Of a stretch of 64,000 nucleotides of DNA, positions 42,055-50,351 are shown piece by piece. Position numbers and translations under genes: made by a program. The notes under the pieces are model-generated. The model was not told where the DNA came from and searched no databases. It worked only from the letters and a program-made list of their open reading frames with translations. Origin of the DNA: Bin87 sp965232895 (GTDB lineage Bacteria; Chloroflexota; Dehalococcoidia; Lucifugimonadales; UBA3495); assembly GCA_965232895.1 (NCBI GenBank), contig OZ247430.1:1426001-1490000 (forward strand). Reading direction: 5' to 3'. Every line of letters starts with the position of its first letter. The first letter of the stretch is position 1.

Positions 42055-43185
42055 ATGCCGAGTTGGGAAGTGAATTTTGACCTGCACTTGGCGACCGGCG
42101 CCCAGAATATTGTAGAAGATTTGGCTAAAATTCATGCCTTCGCAAGCGTGATCAGAGGCATTCCTATTCCGCCTCCGGTACAACAGCATCTAGACCGGCT
42201 CAACATCGTGAGGGCAGTTCGCGGGACTACCGGGATCGAAGGTACCGAACTTTCCGAGGAAGAAGTTAGCCGGATTGTGGAGTCCCCAAACGACATCGCA
42301 GTGCTCGGGCCTGACCGTGAGCGTGAGGAACAGGAAACGCGTAACGCGAATATGTTGATGCGGTTCGTTGGCGAGTACATGAAGAATCACCCCGATGCAT
42401 TGCTGACAGAACCATTGTTGCTGAAATTCCACCATATTCTCACTGCAGGAATCAATTATGAGCACAACGAACCTGGGAGATACCGAAGCCACGCCGTGAA
42501 TGTAGGTCCTTATCGGCCTCCTTCATCTCAGGATGAGGTGCGAGATCTGATGACCGAGTTCTTCACCTGGTTTAATACTGGGCTTCCGAGCACTTGGAAC
42601 CCGGTGCTGAGGGCGATAATTGCGCATTTTTACGTGGTGAGCATCCATCCATTTGGAGACGGCAACGGTCGTACTTCGAGAGCTGTAGAAAGTTTTCTTC
42701 TTTACAAAGCCGGAGTGAACGTTCGCGGATATTATTCGCTTGCCAATTATTATTATCAGCATCGTGACGAGTACATACGCCATCTGAACGATATACAAAT
42801 GCGGGGAGGATCAGATCTGACCCCATTCGCTTCATTTGCCCTCAAGGGACTGGTCCATGAACTTGAGGTCGTTCATAACGAAGTGCTCGAAGAGGTTAGG
42901 GTGCTTGCGTTTCGAGACTATGCCCGTCGCACCCTGGCTGACGCTGGCAAGCTTGGTAACCCGGCAGGCGACAGGCAATTGCAATTGTTGACCGAGTTGG
43001 CCGGCAGGCCGGTTTCTGTCAGAGCTTTACGTTCCGGTTCAGATCCTCTCGCGCGGTTCTACAGAGGCGTCACTCAAAGGACCCTCTCGCGTGACCTGAA
43101 CTACTTGCGAGAGCAGAACTTGGTGAGTTTGGTGGGCGATGAATTGCGCGCCCGTGTGGACTTGATGACGCAATTCACCGCGTGA
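42055..43185 (+). CDS. Fic-domain protein with class II inhibitory helix and C-terminal winged helix
   Basis: 376 residues. The Fic motif HPFGDGNGRTSR at residues 198-209 is intact (catalytic His198), so AMP or another NMP could be transferred from a nucleotide to a target hydroxyl. The N-terminal inhibitory motif TTGIEG at residues 58-63 fits the class II (S/T)xxxE(G/N) form. Residues about 310-370 look like a winged helix-turn-helix (GVTQRTLSRDLNYLREQNLV). The gene is visibly more AT-rich than its neighbours and splits an Opp/Dpp operon. Repeated GGACA-N13-TGTCC sites lie before and after it, suggesting autoregulation by the winged helix. Targets unknown. Confidence 0.9.
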   Translation: MPSWEVNFDLHLATGAQNIVEDLAKIHAFASVIRGIPIPPPVQQHLDRLNIVRAVRGTTGIEGTELSEEEVSRIVESPNDIAVLGPDREREEQETRNANMLMRFVGEYMKNHPDALLTEPLLLKFHHILTAGINYEHNEPGRYRSHAVNVGPYRPPSSQDEVRDLMTEFFTWFNTGLPSTWNPVLRAIIAHFYVVSIHPFGDGNGRTSRAVESFLLYKAGVNVRGYYSLANYYYQHRDEYIRHLNDIQMRGGSDLTPFASFALKGLVHELEVVHNEVLEEVRVLAFRDYARRTLADAGKLGNPAGDRQLQLLTELAGRPVSVRALRSGSDPLARFYRGVTQRTLSRDLNYLREQNLVSLVGDELRARVDLMTQFTA

Positions 43186-43404
43186 TCTGCTGCGTCTCGG
43201 GAGAAAGCATGTGGGCGACTTGAGACGTGGGACCATGTCCGCCGGAACGCTGTCGGAATAGAGTGGCTTCCCAGCCAACTCGTGAAAGTATCCAAATTGC
43301 CTGGCCTCGCTGAGTAGGACACTGGCGCATTCAATGTCCAACATTTTTAGTAGGCCCTCTACTTGGAAAATAATGGACATTGACCTACCTTGTGTCCAGT
43401 TAAC
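43186..43404 (+). promoter_or_regulatory. Gap between fic and OppD-type ATPase with half-site CAATGTCCA
   Basis: 219 bp without a gene. At 43332-43340 CAATGTCCA is the inverted form of the shared half TGGACATTG, and a complete site 3 follows at 43375-43397. A promoter for the ATPase genes may be here but I cannot define its -35 and -10 boxes. Confidence 0.4.
43375..43397 (+). promoter_or_regulatory. Operator-like site 3, GGACA-N13-TGTCC
   Basis: Third copy, beginning TGGACATTGACC as in site 2, eight bases before the start codon of the OppD-type ATPase. It overlaps the region where its ribosome-binding site should be, so it could control translation or transcription of the downstream ATPase genes. 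Confidence 0.55.
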
Positions 43405-44418
43405 ATGACAACTTCAACCGAATCCCCGGTGCTTGAGGTCATAGACCTTTCGCTGCGCTACCAAACGCGGCAGGGCGAGGTTCGAGCGGTAGAGGGCGTG
43501 AGTTTCCAGCTTGCGCAGGGGCAATCGCTGGGGCTGGTTGGTGAATCGGGTTGCGGCAAGACTTCGGTAGCCACCAGTCTGATGCGGTTGCTGCCGGAAA
43601 ACGCCTACCTGGCCGGCGGGCAGGCCAAGCTGGGCGGGACGGACTTATTGCAGCTCAGTGCGGACGAGATGCGGAGTTATCGCTGGCGTCGCATCGCCAT
43701 GGTGTTCCAGGCGGCGATGAATTCGCTGGACCCGGTGCATCGGGTCGGCCAGCAGGTAATCGAGGCCATCGAGGCCCACGGCATGGAGACCACGTTGACG
43801 GGCGCCAGGCAGCGGGTGGCGCGCCTGTTTCGCATGGTGGGGCTGGACCCGCAGCTGATGGACCGGTATCCCCACGAATTCAGCGGAGGAATGCGGCAGC
43901 GGGCGGTGATCGCCATGGCGCTGTCGTGCGACCCTGATCTGATCATCGCCGACGAGCCGACCACCGCCCTGGACGTCATCGTGCAGGACCGCATTTTGCG
44001 CGAGCTGAAGGTCGTCCAGCGGGAACTCCGCACGGGGATGATCTACATCAGCCACGACATCGGAGTGGTTGCGGAGGTGACGGATCGGATCGGCGTGATG
44101 TACGCCGGGCGGCTGGTGGAACTCGGCGAAACCGCTGACGTGTTCCGGTCGCCGATGCACCCCTACACGGCGGCGCTGATGTCCTCGTTTCCCAGCGTTC
44201 ACGGGGAAAGATTGCCGTTGGTTGGCCTCGCCGGCGAGCCGCCCAACCTGATCGCCCCCCCAGCGGGATGCCCGTTCCATCCCCGCTGCCGGTACGCCGA
44301 CGAAATCTGTCGGACGGAGTTTCCCGCCCCGGCGGTTCGCGGGGATCATTGGGCCGCGTGCTGGCATCCTCTGGATGCGCCCCCGCTTACGGAGGACCGT
44401 CAGAATCAGGATTTTTGA
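43405..44418 (+). CDS. Oligo/dipeptide ABC transporter ATPase, OppD/DppD type
   Basis: 337 residues. Walker A GESGCGKTS at residues 46-54, signature SGGMRQRAVIAMAL, Walker B LIIADEPTTALDV, C-terminal domain with CPFHPRCRYADEIC. The start is the ATG of MTTSTESPV; an in-frame TTG upstream lies inside operator-like site 3. The last residues (RQNQDF) and stop are read from the family B repeat that begins at 44398, so the natural C-terminus was altered by that insertion. Confidence 0.9.
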   Translation: MTTSTESPVLEVIDLSLRYQTRQGEVRAVEGVSFQLAQGQSLGLVGESGCGKTSVATSLMRLLPENAYLAGGQAKLGGTDLLQLSADEMRSYRWRRIAMVFQAAMNSLDPVHRVGQQVIEAIEAHGMETTLTGARQRVARLFRMVGLDPQLMDRYPHEFSGGMRQRAVIAMALSCDPDLIIADEPTTALDVIVQDRILRELKVVQRELRTGMIYISHDIGVVAEVTDRIGVMYAGRLVELGETADVFRSPMHPYTAALMSSFPSVHGERLPLVGLAGEPPNLIAPPAGCPFHPRCRYADEICRTEFPAPAVRGDHWAACWHPLDAPPLTEDRQNQDF

Positions 44419-44492
44419 GGATTATGGGATTGGCAGGATTGAGGGAACTTAATCCCGGAAATCCTGAAATCCGGTAAATCCTGACTCTGACG
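44398..44492. repeat. Family B palindromic element (B2) between the ATPase genes
   Basis: Ends CGTCAGAATC and GACTCTGACG (one mismatch) with GGATT-rich interior, 95 bp. It overlaps the last 21 bp of the OppD-type gene and ends ten bases before the OppF-type start. Confidence 0.75.
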
Positions 44493-44501
44493 ACACCGAC
44501 A

Positions 44502-45551
44502 ATGCAGACACCCAAGGTGGCTCCCAACCAGACTGACGACGGACAGGATGCCCTGGTCGCTGTAGCAGGGTTGACCAAGCGGTTCCCGGTGTCAAAAAGC
44601 CTGTTCCGGCAACCCTCCAGTTTCATCCACGCCGTGGACGACGTGTCCTTCGCCCTTGCCCCGGGCGAGAGCCTGGGGCTGGTGGGGGAGTCGGGCTGCG
44701 GCAAAACCACGGTGGGCAAGCTGCTGGTGAAGCTGCTCGAACCGACCTCCGGTGGGATACGTTTCCGGTTCCCGTCCCGGGATGCGGACGGCGGGTCCGG
44801 CGAGCCGGTGGACTCCAGCGCGATTCGTTCGTCTGAACTGCGCGCCTTCCGACGGCAGGCGCAGATGATCTTCCAGGACCCTTACGAGTCGATGAACCCC
44901 CGGCGGACCATATACGACACCATCGCCGAGCCGCTGGCAGTGCAGGGCATCGGCAGCATGACGAACCGGGTGGACCGGGTCACGGAGATACTGACCCGGG
45001 TGGGCCTGACGCCGCCATCTTCCTTCCTGTTCCGCCACCCCCATGAACTTTCGGGAGGACAGCGGCAGCGGGTGGCCATCGCAAGGGCGCTGGTGATCGG
45101 CCCGTCCTTCGTGGTTGCCGACGAGCCCACCTCCATGCTGGACGTTTCCAGCCGGACGGGCATCATGTCGCTGATGCAGGAACTGGCGCAGCAGTATGGC
45201 ATCTCCTATCTGTATATCACCCACGACCTGGCGGTGGCCCGCTACATGTGCCACCGCATCGCCGTGATGTACCTGGGCAAGATCGTGGAGATGGCGGAAA
45301 CCGAGGAACTGCTGCGCAACCCGCTGCATCCCTACACCCGGGCGTTGCTCTCGGCGGTCCCGGTGCCCGACCCCCGGTTCCGGCGTGATCGTCCGGACAT
45401 TCTGGGAGACCTGACCCTGCCGATAGATCCGCCGCCGCGTTGTCGATTTTACGACCGTTGTCCGGTGGCCACCGACTTTTGCGAAGGCAACCCGCATCCT
45501 CCAATGGAGGAACATGGGACGGGGCATTGGGTCGCCTGCTACGAGGCGTGA
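44502..45551 (+). CDS. Oligo/dipeptide ABC transporter ATPase, OppF/DppF type
   Basis: 349 residues. Walker A GESGCGKTT at about residues 62-70, Q-loop region IFQDPYESMNPRRTI, signature SGGQRQRVAIARAL, Walker B FVVADEPTSMLD, and C-terminal CRFYDRCPVATDFC. A family-unusual insert (FRFPSRDADGGSGEPVDSSA) sits between Walker A and the Q-loop. It completes the second Opp/Dpp cluster with the ATPase upstream. The 138-bp tandem array begins just after its stop. Confidence 0.9.
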   Translation: MQTPKVAPNQTDDGQDALVAVAGLTKRFPVSKSLFRQPSSFIHAVDDVSFALAPGESLGLVGESGCGKTTVGKLLVKLLEPTSGGIRFRFPSRDADGGSGEPVDSSAIRSSELRAFRRQAQMIFQDPYESMNPRRTIYDTIAEPLAVQGIGSMTNRVDRVTEILTRVGLTPPSSFLFRHPHELSGGQRQRVAIARALVIGPSFVVADEPTSMLDVSSRTGIMSLMQELAQQYGISYLYITHDLAVARYMCHRIAVMYLGKIVEMAETEELLRNPLHPYTRALLSAVPVPDPRFRRDRPDILGDLTLPIDPPPRCRFYDRCPVATDFCEGNPHPPMEEHGTGHWVACYEA

Positions 45552-46548
45552 GGCGAGGTGAATCGGGATCACGTCATTCCTGCGGAAGCAGGAATCCAGG
45601 TCACCCAAGCGTCGGCAAACGTGCGCAGGACCGGGGATCCTGGATACCGGCTTTCGCCGGTATGACGGTTTTTGATGAGACGGACTTTGCAATTGGTGAA
45701 TCGGGATCACGTCATTCCTGCGGAAGCAGGAATCCAGGTCACCCAAGCATCGGCAAACGTGCGCAGGACCGGGGATCCTGGATACCGGCTTTCGCCGGTA
45801 TGACGGTTTTTGATGAGACGGACTTTGCAATTGGTGAATCGGGATCACGTCATTCCTGCGGAAGCAGGAATCCAGGTCACCCAAGCATCGGCAAACGTGC
45901 GCAGGACCGGGGATCCTGGATACCGGCTTTCGCCGGTATGACGGTTTTTGATGAGACGGACTTTGCAATTGGTGAATCGGGATCACGTCATTCCTGCGGA
46001 AGCAGGAATCCAGGTCACCCAAGCATCGGCAAACGTGCGCAGGACCGGGGATCCTGGGTACCGGCTTTCGCCGGTATGACGGTTTTTGATGAGACGGACT
46101 TTGCAATTGGTGAATCGGGATCACGTCATTCCTGCGGAAGCAGGAATCCAGGTCACCCAAGCGTCGGCAAACGTGCGCAGGACCGGGGATCCTGGATACC
46201 GGCTTTCGCCGGTATGACGGTTTTTGATGAGACGGACTTTGCAATTGGTGAATCGGGATCACGTCATTCCTGCGGAAGCAGGAATCCAGGTCACCCAAGC
46301 ATCGGCAAACGTGCGCAGGACCGGGGATCCTGGATACCGGCTTTCGCCGGTATGACGGTTTTTGATGAGACGGACTTTGCAATTGGTGAATCGGGATCAC
46401 GTCATTCCTGCGGAAGCAGGAATCCAGGTCACCCAAGCATCGGCAAACGTGCGCAGGACCGGGGATCCTGGATACCGGCTTTCGCCGGTATGACGGTTTT
46501 TGATGAGACGGACTTTGCAATTCTGGACAGATGCCAGACGAGGTGAGC
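45552..46548. other. Intergenic region filled by a tandem repeat array
   Basis: A kilobase without a genuine gene. Because the repeat unit is a multiple of three, several frames stay open on both strands through all copies and would be mistaken for proteins. The only other feature is the ribosome-binding site of the FAD oxidoreductase at the right end. Confidence 0.7.
45560..46525. repeat. 138-bp unit, seven tandem copies
   Basis: Units begin at 45560, 45698, 45836, 45974, 46112, 46250 and 46388, each starting GAATCGGGATCACGTCATTC and ending GACTTTGCAATTGGT. Copies are almost identical: position variants are AAGCGTCGG (copies 1 and 5) versus AAGCATCGG, and a GGGTACC variant in copy 4. Each unit holds a left palindrome (TTCCTGCGGAAGCAGGAA) and a right one (ATACCGGCTTTCGCCGGTAT) facing each other, the same architecture as the dispersed cores. 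Confidence 0.92.
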
Positions 46549-47748
46549 ATGGCGGACGCTGAAGTAATCATTATTGGCGGGGGGATTGCGGGAGCGTCCG
46601 CGGCCTTTCACCTGGCGGGGCACGGTCGGGACGTGATCCTGCTGGAACGGGGTGAGATCGCATCTGAGGCGTCGGGCGTCAATGCCGGCGGCATCGGCGC
46701 GCTGGGCTGGGGCAACGTGCCCGACCTGGAGTCGCACCTGACCATGGGCAGCCTGCAGATTTTCCGCGACCTGCAACTCGAACTGGGCTACGACATCGAG
46801 TTTCGAGCATCCGGCGGGCTCCAGGCGATTCAGACCGAGGAGCAGTATGTGTACGCGCGCGACCGGGTCCTCTCGCTGAAGTCGCGCGGGTACACGCTGG
46901 ACCTGCTGACGGTGGATGAAGCGCGCAGCATCGAGCCGGAATTGAACCCCGAGCTATACGGGGCCATGCACTTTCCCTTGCGCGGTCAGGCCGACCCCGT
47001 GAAGGCCACCCGCGCCTTCGCCATGGCCGCGGCGCAGCGGGGCGCAAGCATCGTCACCGGCCGGGAGGTTACTGCGATCCAAAAGAGCGCCGATGGAACC
47101 TACCGGGTCGCTTGTGGGGATGATAGATACTCGGCGCGCCGGTTGATCCTGGCGGCCGGAGCCTGGTGTGGCCCGCTGGGTGAGATGCTGGGCGTTCGCA
47201 TCCCCATCGTGCCGGTGCGCGGGCAGATGTGGGCGACGCAGCCGCTGCCGCCACGGGTCTTCTACTCGCTGTCGGCGGCGGAGTCATATTCGCATTGGAG
47301 CCGCCGGCCGGGCAACGATGCTCAAACGCCCCCGGAACTCACCCACATCGACGGCCACCGAGCCACTCGTCACCTCTACGGCCGGCAGAACCGGGACGGG
47401 GAGATCATCTTCGGCGGCGACCGCGAGTTGGTGGGCTACGACTACACGGTGGACGCCGGCGGTGTGGAGGTGAACTTCGGTCACGCCAGCGAGATTTTGC
47501 CGATGCTGGGCGGGTTATCCATCAACCGCACCTGGTCGGGGATGATGCCCTTCTCGCTGGACGGCCGGCCGATCATCGGGAAGATTCCGCAGCTGGACGA
47601 GGTGTACGTCGTCAGCGGGCTGGCGTCGTCAGGCTTTGGCCGTGGCCCCATGGCCGGCAAGCTGATCGCCGACTACGTGCACACGGGCCATCGACCCCAG
47701 GCGCTGGCGGAGTCGGACCCCGCCCGCTGCGTGACCAGTATGGAGTGA
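46549..47748 (+). CDS. FAD-dependent oxidoreductase, DAO (D-amino-acid/sarcosine oxidase-like) family
   Basis: 399 residues. N-terminal dinucleotide fold VIIIGGGIAGASAAFHL with GGGIAG at residues 10-15, acidic residue in VILLERGE, and the DAO family features SEASGVNAGGI and RPIIGKIP in the C-terminal half (typical of the substrate-binding domain). It oxidises amines or amino acids, passing electrons to O2 or a carrier. Start at MADAEV follows GAGGTGAGC. It lies directly after the repeat array, with no coding partner. Confidence 0.86.
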   Translation: MADAEVIIIGGGIAGASAAFHLAGHGRDVILLERGEIASEASGVNAGGIGALGWGNVPDLESHLTMGSLQIFRDLQLELGYDIEFRASGGLQAIQTEEQYVYARDRVLSLKSRGYTLDLLTVDEARSIEPELNPELYGAMHFPLRGQADPVKATRAFAMAAAQRGASIVTGREVTAIQKSADGTYRVACGDDRYSARRLILAAGAWCGPLGEMLGVRIPIVPVRGQMWATQPLPPRVFYSLSAAESYSHWSRRPGNDAQTPPELTHIDGHRATRHLYGRQNRDGEIIFGGDRELVGYDYTVDAGGVEVNFGHASEILPMLGGLSINRTWSGMMPFSLDGRPIIGKIPQLDEVYVVSGLASSGFGRGPMAGKLIADYVHTGHRPQALAESDPARCVTSME

Positions 47749-47762
47749 CGTCGGGGAAGCGA

Positions 47763-49010
47763 TCAGCCTCGGGGTTGGTACGGCTCGATCGCGCGCTTGA
47801 TCAGCGGGGTGAATATCATCACCGGCGCCATCAGGAGCAGGCCGATACCGGCGTTGAGGCCGATGGCCAGGGAGATGGTGAAGGCCTGCGCGATCGCGCC
47901 GATCTCGAACCCGCCAACCAGGTGACCGAGGCCATTGACCAGGCCCTGGGATCCCATGATCCGGCCGCGCATTTCCGGCGCGGTTGAAAGCATGAGGATG
48001 GTGCTCTGCATGGTGCTGAACCCGGACTGCCCCACACCGGCGGCGAAGAGCACCAGGAACGAGACGAAGAACCACGGCGACCAGGCGACGGCCACCACTC
48101 CCACCGCGACAATGATCGCTCCGAAGGCGAAGTATCTGCCATGGAAACTGTAATTGCGCCGCGTGGCGATAATCATGGCCCCGACGAACGCGCCGATGCC
48201 GTCGGCAGCCCCCAGCAACCCGCCCAGGGCCGGCCCCACCATGAGCACGTCCGTGGCGATCACGGGGATGAAGTACTGCAACGGCAGGACCATGCCGTTC
48301 ATAACCAGGGATATGGTCAGCACTCCCAGCACGAACTTGTTGGAGAACGAATGGCTGATGCCTGATCTGATGCCCGTGAAGAAGGCGGTGTCCCGCACGA
48401 TCAACATGGACCGCTCCGGCAACCGCATCCTCCAGATGAGGATGGCCGACGCCAGGTCCAGCGCCACCAGCACCATGAACGCGCCCGTGAACCCGTAAAA
48501 CTGCACCAGCAGACCGCCCGCTATCGGGCCCAGTATCTTGCCGCCGTTGTTGGTCATCGTCTCCAGCGACATGGCGTGGGCGATCCGGTCCTGCCCGGCC
48601 AGGTCGAACAGGGAGGCGCGGCGGGTCGGATCGTCCAGCACCTTGGCCGTGCCCTGGGCGAGGACGGCGAGGAATACGTGCCACGGCTCAACCAGGCCGA
48701 GGATCAGCAGTACGAGCAGGCACGAGGCCAGCGCCAGGTAGAAGGTGTGGATGGTGGCCAGGATGCGCCACCGGTCCAGCCGGTCCGCCAGCATGCCGGC
48801 GACCAGCGCCAGCGGCGGCCGCGGCCCGTTCAGGAACACGGAGATCAGGCCAACCTGGAACGCCGAGTCGGTGAGCTCCAGCACGAGGTAGCCCAGCGTG
48901 ATCAGCTCCATGCGCCGGGAAATCTCGTGGATCCACCGGGCCGCCCACAGGCGCTGAAAGTTGCGGTCCTGCAGGACTACAAATACCGGAGCGTTGGAGA
49001 TGCGCGCCAA
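47763..49010 (-). CDS. MFS transporter, MFS_3 (EntS-like) type
   Basis: 415 residues, 12 predicted helices. Opens FQRLWAARWIHEISRRMELITLGYLV as MFS_3 exporters do, with the loop MLADRLDRWRIL between helices 2 and 3 and GLLGAADGIGAFVGAMI later. A paralogue of 23640-24869. Convergent with the FAD oxidoreductase (14 bp apart). Substrate unknown, exporter likely. Confidence 0.87.
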   Translation of the reverse strand: MARISNAPVFVVLQDRNFQRLWAARWIHEISRRMELITLGYLVLELTDSAFQVGLISVFLNGPRPPLALVAGMLADRLDRWRILATIHTFYLALASCLLVLLILGLVEPWHVFLAVLAQGTAKVLDDPTRRASLFDLAGQDRIAHAMSLETMTNNGGKILGPIAGGLLVQFYGFTGAFMVLVALDLASAILIWRMRLPERSMLIVRDTAFFTGIRSGISHSFSNKFVLGVLTISLVMNGMVLPLQYFIPVIATDVLMVGPALGGLLGAADGIGAFVGAMIIATRRNYSFHGRYFAFGAIIVAVGVVAVAWSPWFFVSFLVLFAAGVGQSGFSTMQSTILMLSTAPEMRGRIMGSQGLVNGLGHLVGGFEIGAIAQAFTISLAIGLNAGIGLLLMAPVMIFTPLIKRAIEPYQPRG

Positions 49011-49358
49011 CTGTCAGCTCCCACACCGGGGTCGACAGCGTCTACTGCGTGTCCCGGCGTGCATAGGTTGATACCCTTGCGAAGTCGATAAAGTCGGCAC
49101 GATACGCGGGATGACGACGGCTAGTCAAACGACCCGGACAGATCACGTGTACCCGGTTTCACTGGAACCGTCATTGCGAGCGCAGCGCGGCAATCTCGTT
49201 GGGGCAAGGAACGCGGCTGCGAAAAGGAGATCGCCACGTCGCATCGCTCCTCGCGATGACAAAATGGGTACGCGTAAGACCCGGGCAGGGATCGCGCTGG
49301 ATTCGACGCCGCTTCTGGTTTACTCTTGCCGCAAGATCTCGGGATTGGCGGTGTCCTA
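49011..49358. other. Divergent intergenic region with family C repeat
   Basis: About 350 bp upstream of both the MFS gene (minus) and the Gfo/Idh/MocA gene (plus). It is largely the family C element at 49143-49277. No other gene or promoter is convincing. Confidence 0.55.
49131..49289. repeat. Family C palindromic element (C1) with near-perfect target-site duplication
   Basis: Element 49143-49277 has ends TCACGTGTACCC and GGGTACGCGTAA, inside which lie GTCATTGCGAG and CTCGCGATGAC cores. It is flanked by GACCCGGACAGA (49131-49142) and GACCCGGGCAGG (49278-49289), 10 of 12 bases identical, consistent with a 12-bp target duplication. Its outer ends resemble those of family D. Confidence 0.8.
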
Positions 49359-50339
49359 TTGAGTCTGGGCCTGTGCGTACTGGGCTGTGGTTCTTTCGCG
49401 GCGGTGTTCGCGCGTTCAATGGCCGTGCTGGCCGGCGAGGTCGATCTCTACTTCGCCAGCCGTGACCTGGCGCGGGCGCGGGATTACGCCTCGCGTTTCG
49501 GCGGACGGGACGCTTTCGGATCCTACGCAGAGGCGGTATCCGACTCCAGGGTTGAGGCCGTGTACGTCTGCACGCCGCACCATCTGCACCGGGAGCACGC
49601 GTCGCTGGCGTTCCGTGCCGGCAAGCGCGTCCTGGTGGAAAAACCGATTGCCGGCACGCTGGCAGACGCTGAAGCCATGATTCGGGAAGCCGACGCATCC
49701 GGCGTCACGTTCATGGTGGCGGAGAACTTCCGTTTCCTGCCGCCGGTGCAGGAAGCGAAACGGCTCATCGACCAGGGCCGGCTGGGCCAGGTACGGCTGA
49801 TCCAGTTGCACGAGCAGTTCCCGTTCGCCCCGGGAGGATGGCGAAGCCGGGCGGAACTGAACGGCGGCGGCGTACTGATCGACGGCGGCATCCACAAGCT
49901 GAGCGCCGTGGCCTATCTGGTCGCCCCGCCCATCGAGGTGTACGCCCGCGAGGTTCCAACGAGCCAGCCGGGTCTGGAGGCGGAGGACGGCGTTGCGGTG
50001 ATCACCCGAGATGCTGGTGGAGCGGTGGGCCTGATCAATCACTCGTGGAGCGTCGTGCCGCCGCAACCGCACTCGTGGGCGCAAATATCCGGAACCGAAG
50101 CGACTCTGTATTTCGAGCCGGGCCAGCCGTGGCTGAAGATAGCCGATGCCAGATCCGAAATCACCCTTGACCTGGCGGATTACGGCAATGGGCTGGTTCC
50201 CATGGTCCGGGAGTTCCGGAGCAGCATCCGCGAAGGCCGGCGGCCGGCGATGACCGGCGAAGGCGGGATGGCGGATCTCGCCCTGGTTCTTGCCGCGTAC
50301 CAGTCGATGCAGACGGGGTTGCCGGTCAGCCTGCCGTAG
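49359..50339 (+). CDS. Gfo/Idh/MocA-family NAD(P)-dependent oxidoreductase
   Basis: 326 residues with an N-terminal Rossmann fold (LCVLGCGSFAAVF) and the family signature VEKPIAGTLADAEAMI, then the C-terminal beta-sheet domain beginning GQVRLIQLHEQFPF and GGVLIDGGIHKLSAVAYL. It would oxidise or reduce a sugar, inositol or similar hydroxyl. The start is doubtful: TTG at 49359 opens at the first beta strand and another in-frame TTG lies eleven codons upstream; no ATG precedes the fold. Confidence 0.82.
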   Translation: MSLGLCVLGCGSFAAVFARSMAVLAGEVDLYFASRDLARARDYASRFGGRDAFGSYAEAVSDSRVEAVYVCTPHHLHREHASLAFRAGKRVLVEKPIAGTLADAEAMIREADASGVTFMVAENFRFLPPVQEAKRLIDQGRLGQVRLIQLHEQFPFAPGGWRSRAELNGGGVLIDGGIHKLSAVAYLVAPPIEVYAREVPTSQPGLEAEDGVAVITRDAGGAVGLINHSWSVVPPQPHSWAQISGTEATLYFEPGQPWLKIADARSEITLDLADYGNGLVPMVREFRSSIREGRRPAMTGEGGMADLALVLAAYQSMQTGLPVSLP

Positions 50340-50351
50340 CCTCGCCGGGCG

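Noticed and set aside
42055..43185. Fic-antitoxin pair (toxin-antitoxin module)
   Set aside because: The inhibitory helix motif is within the Fic protein itself (class II), and no small antitoxin gene precedes it; regulation by the winged helix fits better.
45560..46525. CRISPR array
   Set aside because: Units are near-identical throughout, with no short repeat alternating with unique spacers; this is a minisatellite of 138-bp units.
44592..46571. A very long reverse-strand open frame of about 660 codons with strongly repeated sequence
   Set aside because: It is the 138-bp array (46 codons per unit) read in reverse, joined to the antisense of the OppF-type gene. The facing plus-strand frame is an artefact of the same kind. 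No start signal and no family match.
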